Assembly (NCBI GenBank): GCA_016717305.1
Contig: JADKFY010000004.1
Span: 242,689-306,688, forward strand
DNA from: Flavobacteriales bacterium
GTDB lineage: Bacteria > Bacteroidota > Bacteroidia > Flavobacteriales_F > PHOS-HE28
Reading direction: 5' to 3'
DNA: 64,000 bases
Shown here: piece by piece, positions 8,922 to 18,600 of the stretch
Layout of the letters: each line of letters begins with the position of its first letter
Numbering within the stretch: position 1 is the stretch's first letter
The notes under the pieces: generated by a model
The model's input: the letters and a program-made list of their open reading frames with translations, nothing else
The model's database searches: none
Told to the model about the DNA's origin: nothing
Program-made: the position numbers and the translations under genes

Positions 8922-10979
8922 ATGCTGCTACATGGACGAATCTTGACCTTAGCCCTAGTCATATGGGCAATGTCTCCAATGCAAACTACGTTCGCCCAAG
9001 GCGATACGGCCATCGTCGTATGCGGTGACGCTCCTTTACTACCGACCTACTGCTATGTTGCCAGTGATCGACAAGTATGGAACTACGAAAGTTCAGGGTC
9101 CGGTACCCTGCGATTGAAATTCCTGCAAGGGACCATAGAAAATGCAGTTTTCGATAGCCTGGAGATCTATGATGGCACGGATGCGACCGGTACCTTGTTG
9201 TACCAGCACACCGGTGTTGCCGTGAATTTGGGCCCTGATGGTAGTGGTACCTACATCGGCACGGACATCTTTGATGCAGTAGAAGTGTACTCTACAACAG
9301 GAAGCTTTTTCATGTTGATGAACTCTGACGGAAGCGTGGAGTGCGATGGTGGAACGTACGACTACGACGAGTGGCAGTGGGAAGTGGTTTGCTTGGACTG
9401 CACCATTCCAGTGGCATCTTACACCGTCGTAAACGACTGTGCCAATTCGCAATACTTCATTGATGTGGCCGTCAGCGACCTTGGCACGGCAACCGAATTG
9501 GGCCTCATAGCCACAGGGTTAACGGACACGCTCTTCGTTAGCAGTGTTGGCACCGCTACTGTGGGACCTTTCCCAACGGGGTCGGAAGTTATTGTGACCA
9601 TCGTGAGCCTACCGAACACGCTATGTAACGTGTCCAGTTCTACCATTGTGAACCCGCTTTGCCCCAGCTTTGTTCCCTGTCCTGGAGCTGGTCTGCAAGA
9701 GACCTATTGCTATACCGCGAATGACATGCGCACGTGGGCCTACGAATTGCAGGGTGGACCAGGTAACCTGCGGCTCACCTTTGATCGCGGTACAATTGAA
9801 AATGCAATATTGGACCGGATATACATCTTCGACGGACCTGATGCTAGTGCTCCGATACTTTGGTCCAACGCAGCACTGTACCCTTACGCAGGAGGGGACT
9901 CTACCGGTTTTGTGCAACAACTTACAGGCGACTTGGGTCCTGTGGGCAGTGCCGTTCTAAGTACGAACAACAATTACTTTGAAGTCGATGTGGCTGCCAC
10001 CGGCCAAAATTTGTACATGATCATGGAATCAGATGGTTCCGTTCAATGCAACACGACGACCTACGACCAATGGGAATGGAGGGTGTATTGTGTGGATTGC
10101 GCGAACCCTGAAGCGACCTTGAACGTCGTTCCTGATTGTTTCCATATGGGGTACAATGTTGAGGTGGTCGTTTCGGATGCAGGAGGTGATTCCGACCTGT
10201 CCATCACGAACCTGAACACAGGTGATACCCTGACGAATGTTGGGGTAGGGGTACACACTTTCGGGCCGTTCCCAGTGGACAGCCTTTCCGTGATCCGGGT
10301 ATTCAATCAGGAATATCCACAATGCCGTACAACCAGTCAAGCGGTCACCTACGCGGCAGATAGCTGTGTCATCGTTAGCTGTGGCGTGGATACCTACGAG
10401 TATTGCTACGGGAACAACGAGGACCGTTGGTACAACTACAAGTCGGCGATCAATGGGCCGATCACGATCGGTTTCTCTCAAGGCCAGTTGCTCGCTGGCG
10501 ATCTGATCACGATCTACAATGGCCTTAACGGTAGCGCCAACACCATCTTCCAAGGCAACAACAACGGTTCATCATTTGCCGGGTTCGCAGTGAACTCACA
10601 GAACGTGGATTATGCACTGACTCTTCGGATCCGTTCGAATGACACCGGATCTTGCGAGGACAGTGGCGTGGCAGTTCCGTTGCAATGGGCCATTGGATGC
10701 GGAGCCATCGGGATCGATGAACTTACGAACGGCTCTTTCTCCGTCTATCCAAATCCCACCGACGGTTTGTTGCAGATCGAGCTGGGCAACAAGGTTGAAG
10801 GCAAGGTCCAATTGCGTATCACGGATATGAGCGGACGTGTCGTACTGGAGCAACAACTCCTCATGAACGGTGGTACGCGCAACGCGGTGGATATGACCGA
10901 TCTCCAAAGCGGGCAGTACTTGGTGCAGCTCACTACACCGGATTGGGTGAAGACCGAGCGGGTGCAAGTAGCGCGTTGA
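8922..10979 (+). CDS. Secreted Cys-rich CUB-like T9SS protein (paralogue 3, one module shorter)
   Basis: A 685-residue secreted protein closely related to the two genes before it. The frame is open from 8718, but the first 68 codons overlap the upstream terminator and read as non-coding; the ATG at 8922 starts a clear signal peptide ending at TTFAQ. It has three CUB-like modules instead of four: the segment between two copies of a D-C-A-N motif has been removed in frame, a loss of about 206 residues compared with paralogue 2. The C-terminus carries the T9SS type A domain (SVYPNPTDGLLQIELG and RVQVAR at the end). The role is probably the same as for its paralogues. Confidence 0.85.
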   Translation: MLLHGRILTLALVIWAMSPMQTTFAQGDTAIVVCGDAPLLPTYCYVASDRQVWNYESSGSGTLRLKFLQGTIENAVFDSLEIYDGTDATGTLLYQHTGVAVNLGPDGSGTYIGTDIFDAVEVYSTTGSFFMLMNSDGSVECDGGTYDYDEWQWEVVCLDCTIPVASYTVVNDCANSQYFIDVAVSDLGTATELGLIATGLTDTLFVSSVGTATVGPFPTGSEVIVTIVSLPNTLCNVSSSTIVNPLCPSFVPCPGAGLQETYCYTANDMRTWAYELQGGPGNLRLTFDRGTIENAILDRIYIFDGPDASAPILWSNAALYPYAGGDSTGFVQQLTGDLGPVGSAVLSTNNNYFEVDVAATGQNLYMIMESDGSVQCNTTTYDQWEWRVYCVDCANPEATLNVVPDCFHMGYNVEVVVSDAGGDSDLSITNLNTGDTLTNVGVGVHTFGPFPVDSLSVIRVFNQEYPQCRTTSQAVTYAADSCVIVSCGVDTYEYCYGNNEDRWYNYKSAINGPITIGFSQGQLLAGDLITIYNGLNGSANTIFQGNNNGSSFAGFAVNSQNVDYALTLRIRSNDTGSCEDSGVAVPLQWAIGCGAIGIDELTNGSFSVYPNPTDGLLQIELGNKVEGKVQLRITDMSGRVVLEQQLLMNGGTRNAVDMTDLQSGQYLVQLTTPDWVKTERVQVAR

Positions 10980-10992
10980 TCAGATCATTGAT

Positions 10993-11032
10993 AGAACAAG
11001 AAAGCCCGGCGGAAGTCGGGCTTTCTTGTTCT
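10993..11032. terminator. Perfect 16-bp bidirectional terminator hairpin
   Basis: AGAACAAGAAAGCCCG (10993-11008) is exactly complementary to 11017-11032 around an 8-base loop. It lies between the convergent ends of paralogue 3 (10979) and the GH92 gene (11077) and has T-rich/A-rich flanks that could serve both directions. Confidence 0.85.
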
Positions 11033-11076
11033 AGATCATTCGTTCAACACATGGGATGCAGATGGATCACTCAGCT

Positions 11077-14019
11077 TTATTCCACCTCCAACAACACCTC
11101 ATCCGCGAAGATCCAAGTCTTGCCACCTTTTCCCGGATGCCATTCCGGGCACGGACCGGCGTTCTTGGCGATCAACTTTATGTAGCGCGCTTGCTTGGTC
11201 AATATTTCGGTCCAGAGCTCTTTGGTCAAGGGCGCTTCTGTAGTCCGCGGTTCATTGTTCACCACAGTCACCGTGCTCCATTGACGTAAGTTGGTGCTGA
11301 AGGCGAATTGCACTTCCGCGGGGAACCAGATCCATGATTTCTGGTCTTGCAGTAGACTAAGACCGATGCGTTTCACAGTACTCGGATTGCCCAGGTCGAT
11401 CGTGGCGAGAAGATCCTTGCCTTCGTAGCCCTGCCATTCACCGGTCCGGAAATCTTCGGAGCCGCGCAGGCCGTCGATCAATGCTTGGTCACCACCAGCA
11501 GCATATTGGTTGGCAAAATCGCTTTGCAAGGTCAGCGTATGGTCGGTGGTATGTTTGGTGAAGGTGGCCGTCACAGGAGAAGGACTGTTATAGGCTTTGA
11601 TCGTTGCCGTTTCAAATAGGGTGAAGGAAACTGGGCCGGATGGGACGGCTACTTCCGCACCATCATTCACAGTGTAATTGAAACTGTTCCCGTACAAACA
11701 ATCCAACGTTATCTGTAGCGGATCCGAGAACGTTCTCGACGAAGCCTGAATGAACGGGACCGCTGATCGTCGTACATAAGGACTGACCAGAACACTTTGG
11801 GCATCCAGTTTTTCAGTATCGAATGCATTGGTCATGTCCAACGTAACCTCATCCCCGCGCATGATCTGCTCGTGGCTCAAGGTCCAACCTTCTGCCGTTT
11901 TGGACTGAACGAAGTATGCGCTTGGGTCTTTACGATCAGCGTTCAAGCTGAAGAATTTTCCATTTCCAACATCGACCCGGACCCTATTGAACAAGGGCGA
12001 TCCGCCTTCATACCAAGGGTTTCCGGGAGAGACCTGATAGAAGCCCATAGCGCTTAACACATACCATGCGCTCATTTGCCCACAATCCTCGTTCCCACTA
12101 AGGCCGTCGGGTGCGTCGTGGTAGAGTTCGGTGCAGATCCGATGCACCAGTTCCGCGGTCCTTTGGGGTTGTCCAACAGCATTGTACAAATAGGCCATGT
12201 GGTGGCTGGGTTCGTTGCCATGGGCGTATTGGCCGATCAATCCCGTGATGTCCGCTTGGTCACGGCCGGTGGTTGCACTTTCCGCTGAGAAGAGCTTGTC
12301 CAAATGGTTCGCGAGAAAACTCGTTTTTCCGGTTGAGAACAGGTCAATGAGGTATTGCTTGCCTTGCTGAACGGCCAAGGAATATTGCCACGCATTGGCC
12401 TCCGTGAAATTGAAATTCACTTCGAAGGGGTCGAAGGGTTCCTTGAAACCACCGTTAAGTCGGGCTTGGAAAAAGAGCGTTTTCGGGTTGAATAAATTCT
12501 GGTAGGAGTAGGACCGGGAGGTGAACACGTATGCGATGCTGTCCAAGTACTTACCATCCGGAGAAGTGATGCCCTTTTCGCGTTTCATTTCCTGTGCCAT
12601 CTGGGCAATGGACCAATCATCGTACGCATACTCCAAGGTCTTGCTCACGCTTTCGCTCTGGTCCTCACTACTGATGTAGCCTCGTTCGCGATAGGCGTTC
12701 AGCCCGGGTTCATCACGCATGGCACTGGCCAACATGGCTTCCAAGGCAAGGTCCGCGTCAAAGCCACGAATTCCTTTGAGATACGCGTCGGCGATCACAC
12801 TTACACTGTGGTAGCCGATCATGCAATCAGTCTCGTTGCCCCACAGTTCCCACACCGGCAAACGGCCGCTTTGTTGATAGTGGAGCAAAAAGGTCTTGAT
12901 CCAATCGCTGGTCATCTCGGGTTCCAGAATGGTCATCAACGGATGAAGTGCGCGATACGTATCCCACAAACTAAAGACTGTGTAAACCTTGTGGTCCGCA
13001 TGATGGACTTCGCCATCCATACCTCGATAACGTCCATCAACATCGTTGAAGGTATATGGCGCCACATAGCAGTGGTAAAGTGCCGTGTAGAAAACGCGCT
13101 GTTGTTCCAATGTTCCACCATCCACCTCGATCTTGTCCAGCTTGGCGTTCCATGCATCCTCGGCTTGCTGGCGGACGACATCGAAATCCCAGCCCGGCAC
13201 TTCGGCATCGAGGTTGGCACGTGCGCCATCAATGCTTACTGCGCTGATGCCAACCTTTACAATGAGCGGACCTGTGCTTTCCCTTTTCACAGCAATGATC
13301 GCTTTTGCACTGTCCGCGCCGGGTTCCAAAGCGATCGCGGTACTGCCGTTTCCGTGCCCGAGGCGGATGCAGAAGTACAGTCGCTGGTCAGGAGCCCACG
13401 AACTGCTACGGCGCTCACCAGTGATCTCGTTGCCCACGGCTTCGATCCGAGAGGTAAGTAACTTATCGCGATGGCGCAGGTCTAGCACAATGTACTGTTC
13501 CTTGTCTGCAGGCATGGTATAACGGTGTACTCCGCAGTGGGCCGTGCTGGTCAGCTCCACAAGGGTTTTCTCGTCATCCAAAAAGACCTTGTAGTAAGCG
13601 GCTTGTGCAGCTTCGGAAGCGTGTTTGAACTGCGAACGATACTCCTTTGGATCGAAGGATGCTTTCCCGCTCATCGGCATCAGTAGCACATCGCACAGGT
13701 CCGCAACACCAGTACCGCTCAAGTGTGTGTGACTGAATCCGTAGATCAACGAATCGCTGTAATGGTAACCGCCGCAACCGTCCCAATCCATAACGCCATC
13801 AGGGCGCGTATCAGGGCTCAGTTGCACTAAACCGTTCGGTACACATGCACCTGGGAAGGTGTGCCCATGGCCTCCTGTACCGATGAAGGGATTTACGAGA
13901 TCACGAGCTTTGTTCACTTGCCCAAAAGCAACGGAAAGGCTGATCACGCAGGCAAAGGATAGGAGGGTGCGATAGCTCACGAGTGATCCGGACATGGGAT
14001 TGACGGTTGGTAATGACAT
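11077..14019 (-). CDS. GH92 family alpha-mannosidase, secreted, with C-terminal discoidin-like domain
   Basis: A 980-residue exported glycoside hydrolase. GH92 enzymes are calcium-dependent exo-alpha-mannosidases acting on mannans and N-glycans. After a signal segment (about residues 15-35) come the GH92 hallmarks: NPFIGTGGHGHTFPGA, QLSPDTRPDGVMDWDG, SGTGVADLCD, and the catalytic-domain signature GNEDCGQMSAWYVLSAMGFY. Past about residue 770 is a chitobiase-C-like segment, then an F5/8 type C (discoidin-like) domain with KRIGLSLLQDQ and ARYIKLIAKNAG, probably for binding carbohydrate. There is no T9SS domain. The ATG at 14019 has a TAGATTCG box four bases upstream, favouring it over the Met at 13995. 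Confidence 0.93.
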   Translation of the reverse strand: MSLPTVNPMSGSLVSYRTLLSFACVISLSVAFGQVNKARDLVNPFIGTGGHGHTFPGACVPNGLVQLSPDTRPDGVMDWDGCGGYHYSDSLIYGFSHTHLSGTGVADLCDVLLMPMSGKASFDPKEYRSQFKHASEAAQAAYYKVFLDDEKTLVELTSTAHCGVHRYTMPADKEQYIVLDLRHRDKLLTSRIEAVGNEITGERRSSSWAPDQRLYFCIRLGHGNGSTAIALEPGADSAKAIIAVKRESTGPLIVKVGISAVSIDGARANLDAEVPGWDFDVVRQQAEDAWNAKLDKIEVDGGTLEQQRVFYTALYHCYVAPYTFNDVDGRYRGMDGEVHHADHKVYTVFSLWDTYRALHPLMTILEPEMTSDWIKTFLLHYQQSGRLPVWELWGNETDCMIGYHSVSVIADAYLKGIRGFDADLALEAMLASAMRDEPGLNAYRERGYISSEDQSESVSKTLEYAYDDWSIAQMAQEMKREKGITSPDGKYLDSIAYVFTSRSYSYQNLFNPKTLFFQARLNGGFKEPFDPFEVNFNFTEANAWQYSLAVQQGKQYLIDLFSTGKTSFLANHLDKLFSAESATTGRDQADITGLIGQYAHGNEPSHHMAYLYNAVGQPQRTAELVHRICTELYHDAPDGLSGNEDCGQMSAWYVLSAMGFYQVSPGNPWYEGGSPLFNRVRVDVGNGKFFSLNADRKDPSAYFVQSKTAEGWTLSHEQIMRGDEVTLDMTNAFDTEKLDAQSVLVSPYVRRSAVPFIQASSRTFSDPLQITLDCLYGNSFNYTVNDGAEVAVPSGPVSFTLFETATIKAYNSPSPVTATFTKHTTDHTLTLQSDFANQYAAGGDQALIDGLRGSEDFRTGEWQGYEGKDLLATIDLGNPSTVKRIGLSLLQDQKSWIWFPAEVQFAFSTNLRQWSTVTVVNNEPRTTEAPLTKELWTEILTKQARYIKLIAKNAGPCPEWHPGKGGKTWIFADEVLLEVE

Positions 14020-14023
14020 GGTT

Positions 14024-14031
14024 CGAATCTA
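14024..14031 (-). promoter_or_regulatory. Possible -7 box of the GH92 gene
   Basis: TAGATTCG on the minus strand, one mismatch from TAnnTTTG, four bases before the ATG at 14019. It suggests a leaderless transcript; no clear -33 element was found. Confidence 0.35.
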
Positions 14032-14062
14032 CTGGTTCGGTTGGAATGCTTTTGGTCTAGCC

Positions 14063-14119
14063 GTTGGCTACTAGCTACTTGCCATTCGTTCTGAATGGAT
14101 ATATAGGCTAGTAGCCAAC
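14063..14119. repeat. Nested intergenic inverted repeat
   Basis: The 13-base arm GTTGGCTACTAGC (14063-14075) is exactly repeated in inverted form at 14107-14119. Inside it, CCATTC (14082-14087) and GAATGG (14093-14098) form a second hairpin. Related GCCAGCAGCC-type words continue to about 14140. It lies between the end of rarA and the start of the GH92 gene on the minus strand. It could act as a transcript end for rarA or be a REP-like element. Confidence 0.65.
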
Positions 14120-14191
14120 AGTTAAAAGCCAGCAGCCAAGGGCCAATTCTGGCTCCGTAATCCGATGAAAAGGTTCGCAGGTTGGTCGATC

Positions 14192-15472
14192 TTACAAATA
14201 CTTCCCCTTCCAGAGGCGTTCCAGCAAGGCTGCATGCTCCCGTTCCTTGGGTGTATTACCGGGAGTGTAAAATGCAGTGCCGGCCAAGTCAGCTGGCAAG
14301 AACTCTTGATCAATGAAATTGCCTTCGCCATCATGGCTGTACTTGTATTCCTTGCCGTAGTCCAAGTCCTTCATCAACTTGGACGGTGCATTGCGTAAGG
14401 CCAGTGGAACAGGTAGGTCACCGGTATCCTTTACCACTTGTTGGGCCGCGCCGATCGCCATGTAGCTGGCATTGCTCTTGGGTGAACAGGCCAAGTAGAT
14501 AGCGCATTGGCTAAGAATGATCCTGCTCTCTGGCCAGCCGATCATTTGTGCGGCCTGCATGCTGGTGGTGGCCATCAGCAACGCATTTGGATTCGCATTT
14601 CCGATGTCCTCGCTGGCCAGGATCACCATTCGCCGGGCAATAAAGATCGGATCCTCGCCACCTTCGACCATGCGTGCAAGCCAGTAGACCGCTGCGTTCG
14701 GATCGCTACCGCGCATGCTTTTTATGAAGGCACTGATGATGTCGTAGTGCTGTTCGCCTTGCTTGTCGTACCGGGCGGTGTTGTTCTGCACCACTTCCTG
14801 GACCAGCGAATTTGTGATCAGGACAGGACCCTCGCTGGATCCCTTGGCGGCCGTGCGAACGCAGAGTTCGAAGGTGTTCAACAAGCGGCGTGCATCGCCA
14901 CCGCTCGCGCGCATTAGCGCATCGGTCTCGGTGAGTCGAATATCGAAGTTCTTCAGTTCGGCATCTTCGGACATTGCCCGTTCCAAGAGAGCCAATAACT
15001 GTTCAATGGCCAAGGGTTCGAGCACGTAGACCTGACAGCGGGAGAGGAGCGCCGGGATCACTTCAAAGCTCGGGTTCTCGGTGGTGGCACCGATCAACGT
15101 GATAGTGCCCTTTTCCACGGCCCCCAACAAGCTGTCCTGTTGTGCTTTGCTGAACCGGTGGATCTCGTCGATGAACAAGACGGCGCTGCGCGCGAATAAC
15201 CCTGAGCCGCCTGCGTGTTCGATCACTTCACGCACATCCTTAACCCCGCTGTTGATCGCGCTAAGTGAATGGAAAGGTCGTTTCAAGTCTTGTGCGATGA
15301 GACGCGCCAAAGTGGTCTTGCCCACACCGGGTGGCCCCCAAAGGATCATACTGGGCAGCATGCCACCTGTCAATGCCTTCCGAAGCACGCCATTTGTTCC
15401 GACTAGATGTGTTTGACCCACTACCTCATCCAAGGTGCGCGGGCGAAGGCGTTCTGCCAAAGGTGTGCTCAT
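14192..15472 (-). CDS. rarA: Replication-associated recombination protein RarA (MgsA-type AAA ATPase)
   Basis: Cytosolic AAA+ ATPase of the clamp-loader/WRNIP1 family, acting at stalled replication forks. The chosen start (ATG 15472, MSTPLAERLRPRTLDE) gives 426 residues, the normal length; the frame extends two codons to a TTG at 15478. Motifs are Walker A GPPGVGKTT, Walker B LFIDEIHRF, sensor GATTENPSFEV, arginine-finger region SRCQVY, and the C-terminal family block SEDIGNANP followed by ACSPKSNASY. It is flanked by unrelated secreted-protein genes and appears to be transcribed alone. Identification is very secure. Confidence 0.95.
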   Translation of the reverse strand: MSTPLAERLRPRTLDEVVGQTHLVGTNGVLRKALTGGMLPSMILWGPPGVGKTTLARLIAQDLKRPFHSLSAINSGVKDVREVIEHAGGSGLFARSAVLFIDEIHRFSKAQQDSLLGAVEKGTITLIGATTENPSFEVIPALLSRCQVYVLEPLAIEQLLALLERAMSEDAELKNFDIRLTETDALMRASGGDARRLLNTFELCVRTAAKGSSEGPVLITNSLVQEVVQNNTARYDKQGEQHYDIISAFIKSMRGSDPNAAVYWLARMVEGGEDPIFIARRMVILASEDIGNANPNALLMATTSMQAAQMIGWPESRIILSQCAIYLACSPKSNASYMAIGAAQQVVKDTGDLPVPLALRNAPSKLMKDLDYGKEYKYSHDGEGNFIDQEFLPADLAGTAFYTPGNTPKEREHAALLERLWKGKYL

Positions 15473-15564
15473 TCCCAAGTGGGTAAAATTACCAATGGGG
15501 GTTTTGGTGTGTTATTGGGTGGACATCGAGGTTGCCCTCTTATTCGGAAGCATAGGGTAACAAA

Positions 15565-15600
15565 CGCAAAAGGCCCCCACCTTGTGGCAGGGGCCCTTTG
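15565..15600 (-). terminator. Terminator of the giant repeat-protein gene
   Basis: GCAAAAGGCCCC pairs with GGGGCCCTTTG around CCACCTTGTGGCA. It lies 19 bases beyond the stop of the giant minus-strand gene at 15619 and has an A-run on the plus strand that gives a U-run in the minus transcript. Confidence 0.75.
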
Positions 15601-15618
15601 TTCGGTCCAGGTCAGGGA

Positions 15619-18600
15619 TCACGGCTGGTACAGCATGCGGCCACGTAGTTCCTTTCCGTTCAGTTCGATCCGGTAGAAGAAGGTTCCGGCACCATTGCGC
15701 TCCGGTTTGAATTCTACACGTACCGGCATTCCTTGCTGCACCGCACCATTGAAGGGTTGTGCAACTTTCCGGCCTTGCATGTCCATTACTTCGATCACCG
15801 CTTGACCGCTTTGTGTCGGGGTGAAGGCGATCATCGCTTCATGGCGGAATGGGTTCGGCGCTATCGTCACGGTCATTTCATCCGGTCCGCCTTTACCATC
15901 ATCCTTCTTGCCGACAACAGTGATGTTCTGTACCGTTTGGCCCACATTTCCGCAAGCATCCATGGCCGTCCATGTGCGCGTGATCATGTACCCTTCGTCA
16001 CAGTTCTCATCCTGCTTGTCTTCGGTGAAGATGACATGCACATTCGGATCACAGTTGTCCACTGCTTTGCAATCAGATGCCTCAGGCACTTCATCGCAGA
16101 ACACGGTCATGTCAGCTACATCACACACGATCATTGGTGCAGTGTTGTCCACCACGTGGATGGTCCATGCGGTTTCGCTCATGTTTCCGCAGTAGTCAAC
16201 AGATGTCCAAGTGTAGACGATGCTGTACTCCGAAGGGCATTCGCCATCCACATACGTCACATTCATGTACGCTGGCATTTCGGTCTTGGTACACTCATCG
16301 TATGCCCACACGGCTGGGATCTCCACGTTGTCGAGGTCGGAATCGCATGCTACAGTAATGTCGGCGATGGTTCCTTCGAAGATAGGTGCGATGTCATCGA
16401 TCACTGTGATCATCTGTACGCAAGTCTCCGTGTTGCCATCCGCGTCTGTAGCATAGAATGTGCGACGGATCACGTAAGGGCATGTGCCGATCAACTCCTC
16501 GTACCAGCCGTAGTCCACGATCGCAGGACACTTCTTGTCTTCCTTGTCTTTGTCCTTGTCGTCACCGATCAGCACCACATCGCGCAAGGTTGGTTCGCCG
16601 CCTTCGCCGTATGGGGAGAAGTCATCTGCACACTGTACAGTGATGTCGCTAGGGCAGGAGGTGAAGATCGGTGGGCACTCGCCGCCGCATTCATCCCGCA
16701 TCACTTCGATCGAGGCACTACCGGTACAACCGTTTTCAGCGGTCACCACCAAGGTGTATATTCCTGCCTCCGTCACGCTTGGTTCGGCCAGTGTACTGGT
16801 GAAGCCATTAGGTCCGCTCCACGTGTACATGCCTGCCACTGTGGAAGAGCTATTGATCACGAGTGACCCTCCTTCGCAAGGAAGGTTTGCTTCGACACCA
16901 ACGCTAACTACAGGAGCTGTGCCATTGTACAAGACCATTGTCGTTGCCGTACTGGTGCAACCGTTGGTTCCCGTTACAACAAGTGTGTAGGTACCGGCCA
17001 CATTCACCATCGGCATTGGCATGATGCTAGAGAAACCATTTGGTCCGCTCCAAGCGAATGTTCCATTACCGCTACCGATCAGTGTAACGTTGGTGTTGGT
17101 GCAGGTCAGGGTTCCACCGGTTGCTTGCGCGCCAGGGCCTTCGTTGTTTTCCGTTACCATGGCTGTTGCTGTGCTTGTGCAACCGTTCGTTCCGGTAACA
17201 ACCAAGTTGTAGATACCAGCGGCACCCACGTTCGGGTTCTGGACAGTGCTGGAGAAACCGTTCGGACCGCTCCATGCGAAGGTTCCGTTGCCGGTTCCCA
17301 CGAGCATGATGCTGCTGACGTTGCAGTTCAACACGCCGCCTTGTGCAGTGGCCCCGGGCACTTCAGCATCCTATGTTACTTCGGTTGAAGCATCACTTGT
17401 GCAACCGTTCGCACCGGTAACCACTAGGTTGTAGGTACCTGCTGCACCCACGTTCGGGTTTTGGACCGTGCTTGAGAAACCGTTCGGACCGCTCCATGCG
17501 AAGGTTCCGTTGCCGGTTCCCACGAGCATGATGCTGCTCACGTTGCAGTTCAACACGCCGCCTTGTGCAGTTGCGCCGGGCACTTCAGCATCCTGTGTTA
17601 CTTCGGTTGAAGCATCACTTGTGCAACCGTTCGCACCGGTAACCACGTTGTAGGTACCTGCTGCACCCACGTTCGGGTTTTGCATGGTGCTTGAGAAACC
17701 GTTCGGGCCGCTCCATGCGAAGGTTCCGTTGCCGGTTCCCACAAGCATGATGCTGCTGACGTTGCAGTTCAGCACACCGCCTTGTGCAGTGGCCCCTGGG
17801 GTTTGTTCATCCAAGGTAACTTCAGTGGAAGCGTTGCTTGTGCAACCGTTCGTTCCGGTAACAACCAAGTTGTAGATACCAGCTGCACCCACGTTCGGGT
17901 TCTGGACCGTGCTTGAGAAACCGTTCGGACCGCTCCATGCGAAGGTTCCGTTGCCGGTTCCCACAAGCATGATGCTGCTCACGTTGCAGTTCAGCACACC
18001 GCCTTGTGCAGTGGCCCCTGGGGTTTGTTCATCCAAGGTAACTTCAGTGGAAGCATTGCTTGTGCAACCGTTCGTTCCGGTAACAACCAAGTTGTAGATA
18101 CCAGCTGCACCCACGTTCGGGTTCTGGACCGTGCTTGAGAAACCGTTCGGACCGCTCCATGCGAAGGTTCCGTTGCCGGTTCCCACGAGCATGATGCTGC
18201 TCACGTTGCAGTTCAACACGCCGCCTTGTGCAGTTGCGCCGGGCACTTCAGCATCCTGTGTTACTTCGGTTGAAGCATCACTTGTGCAACCGTTCGCACC
18301 GGTAACCACTAGGTTGTAGGTACCTGCTGCGGAAGCGTTGCTTGTGCAACCGTTCGTTCCGGTAACAACCAAGTTGTAGATACCAGCTGCACCCACGTTC
18401 GGGTTCTGGACAGTGCTGGAGAAACCGTTCGGACCGCTCCATGCGAAGGTTCCGTTGCCGGTTCCCACGAGCATGATGCTGCTCACGTTGCAGTTCAGCA
18501 CACCGCCTTGTGCAGTGGCCCCTGGGGTTTGTTCATCCAAGGTAACTTCAGTGGAAGCGTTGCTTGTGCAACCGTTCGTTCCGGTAACAACCAAGTTGTA

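Noticed and set aside
12808..13461. 217-residue plus-strand frame inside the GH92 gene
   Set aside because: Opposite a clear GH92 catalytic domain and without motifs; a shadow.
15733..16866. 377-residue plus-strand open frame opposite the HYR region
   Set aside because: His/Val/Arg-rich composition without motifs, opposite a well-supported Cys-rich protein; produced by codon bias of the true strand.
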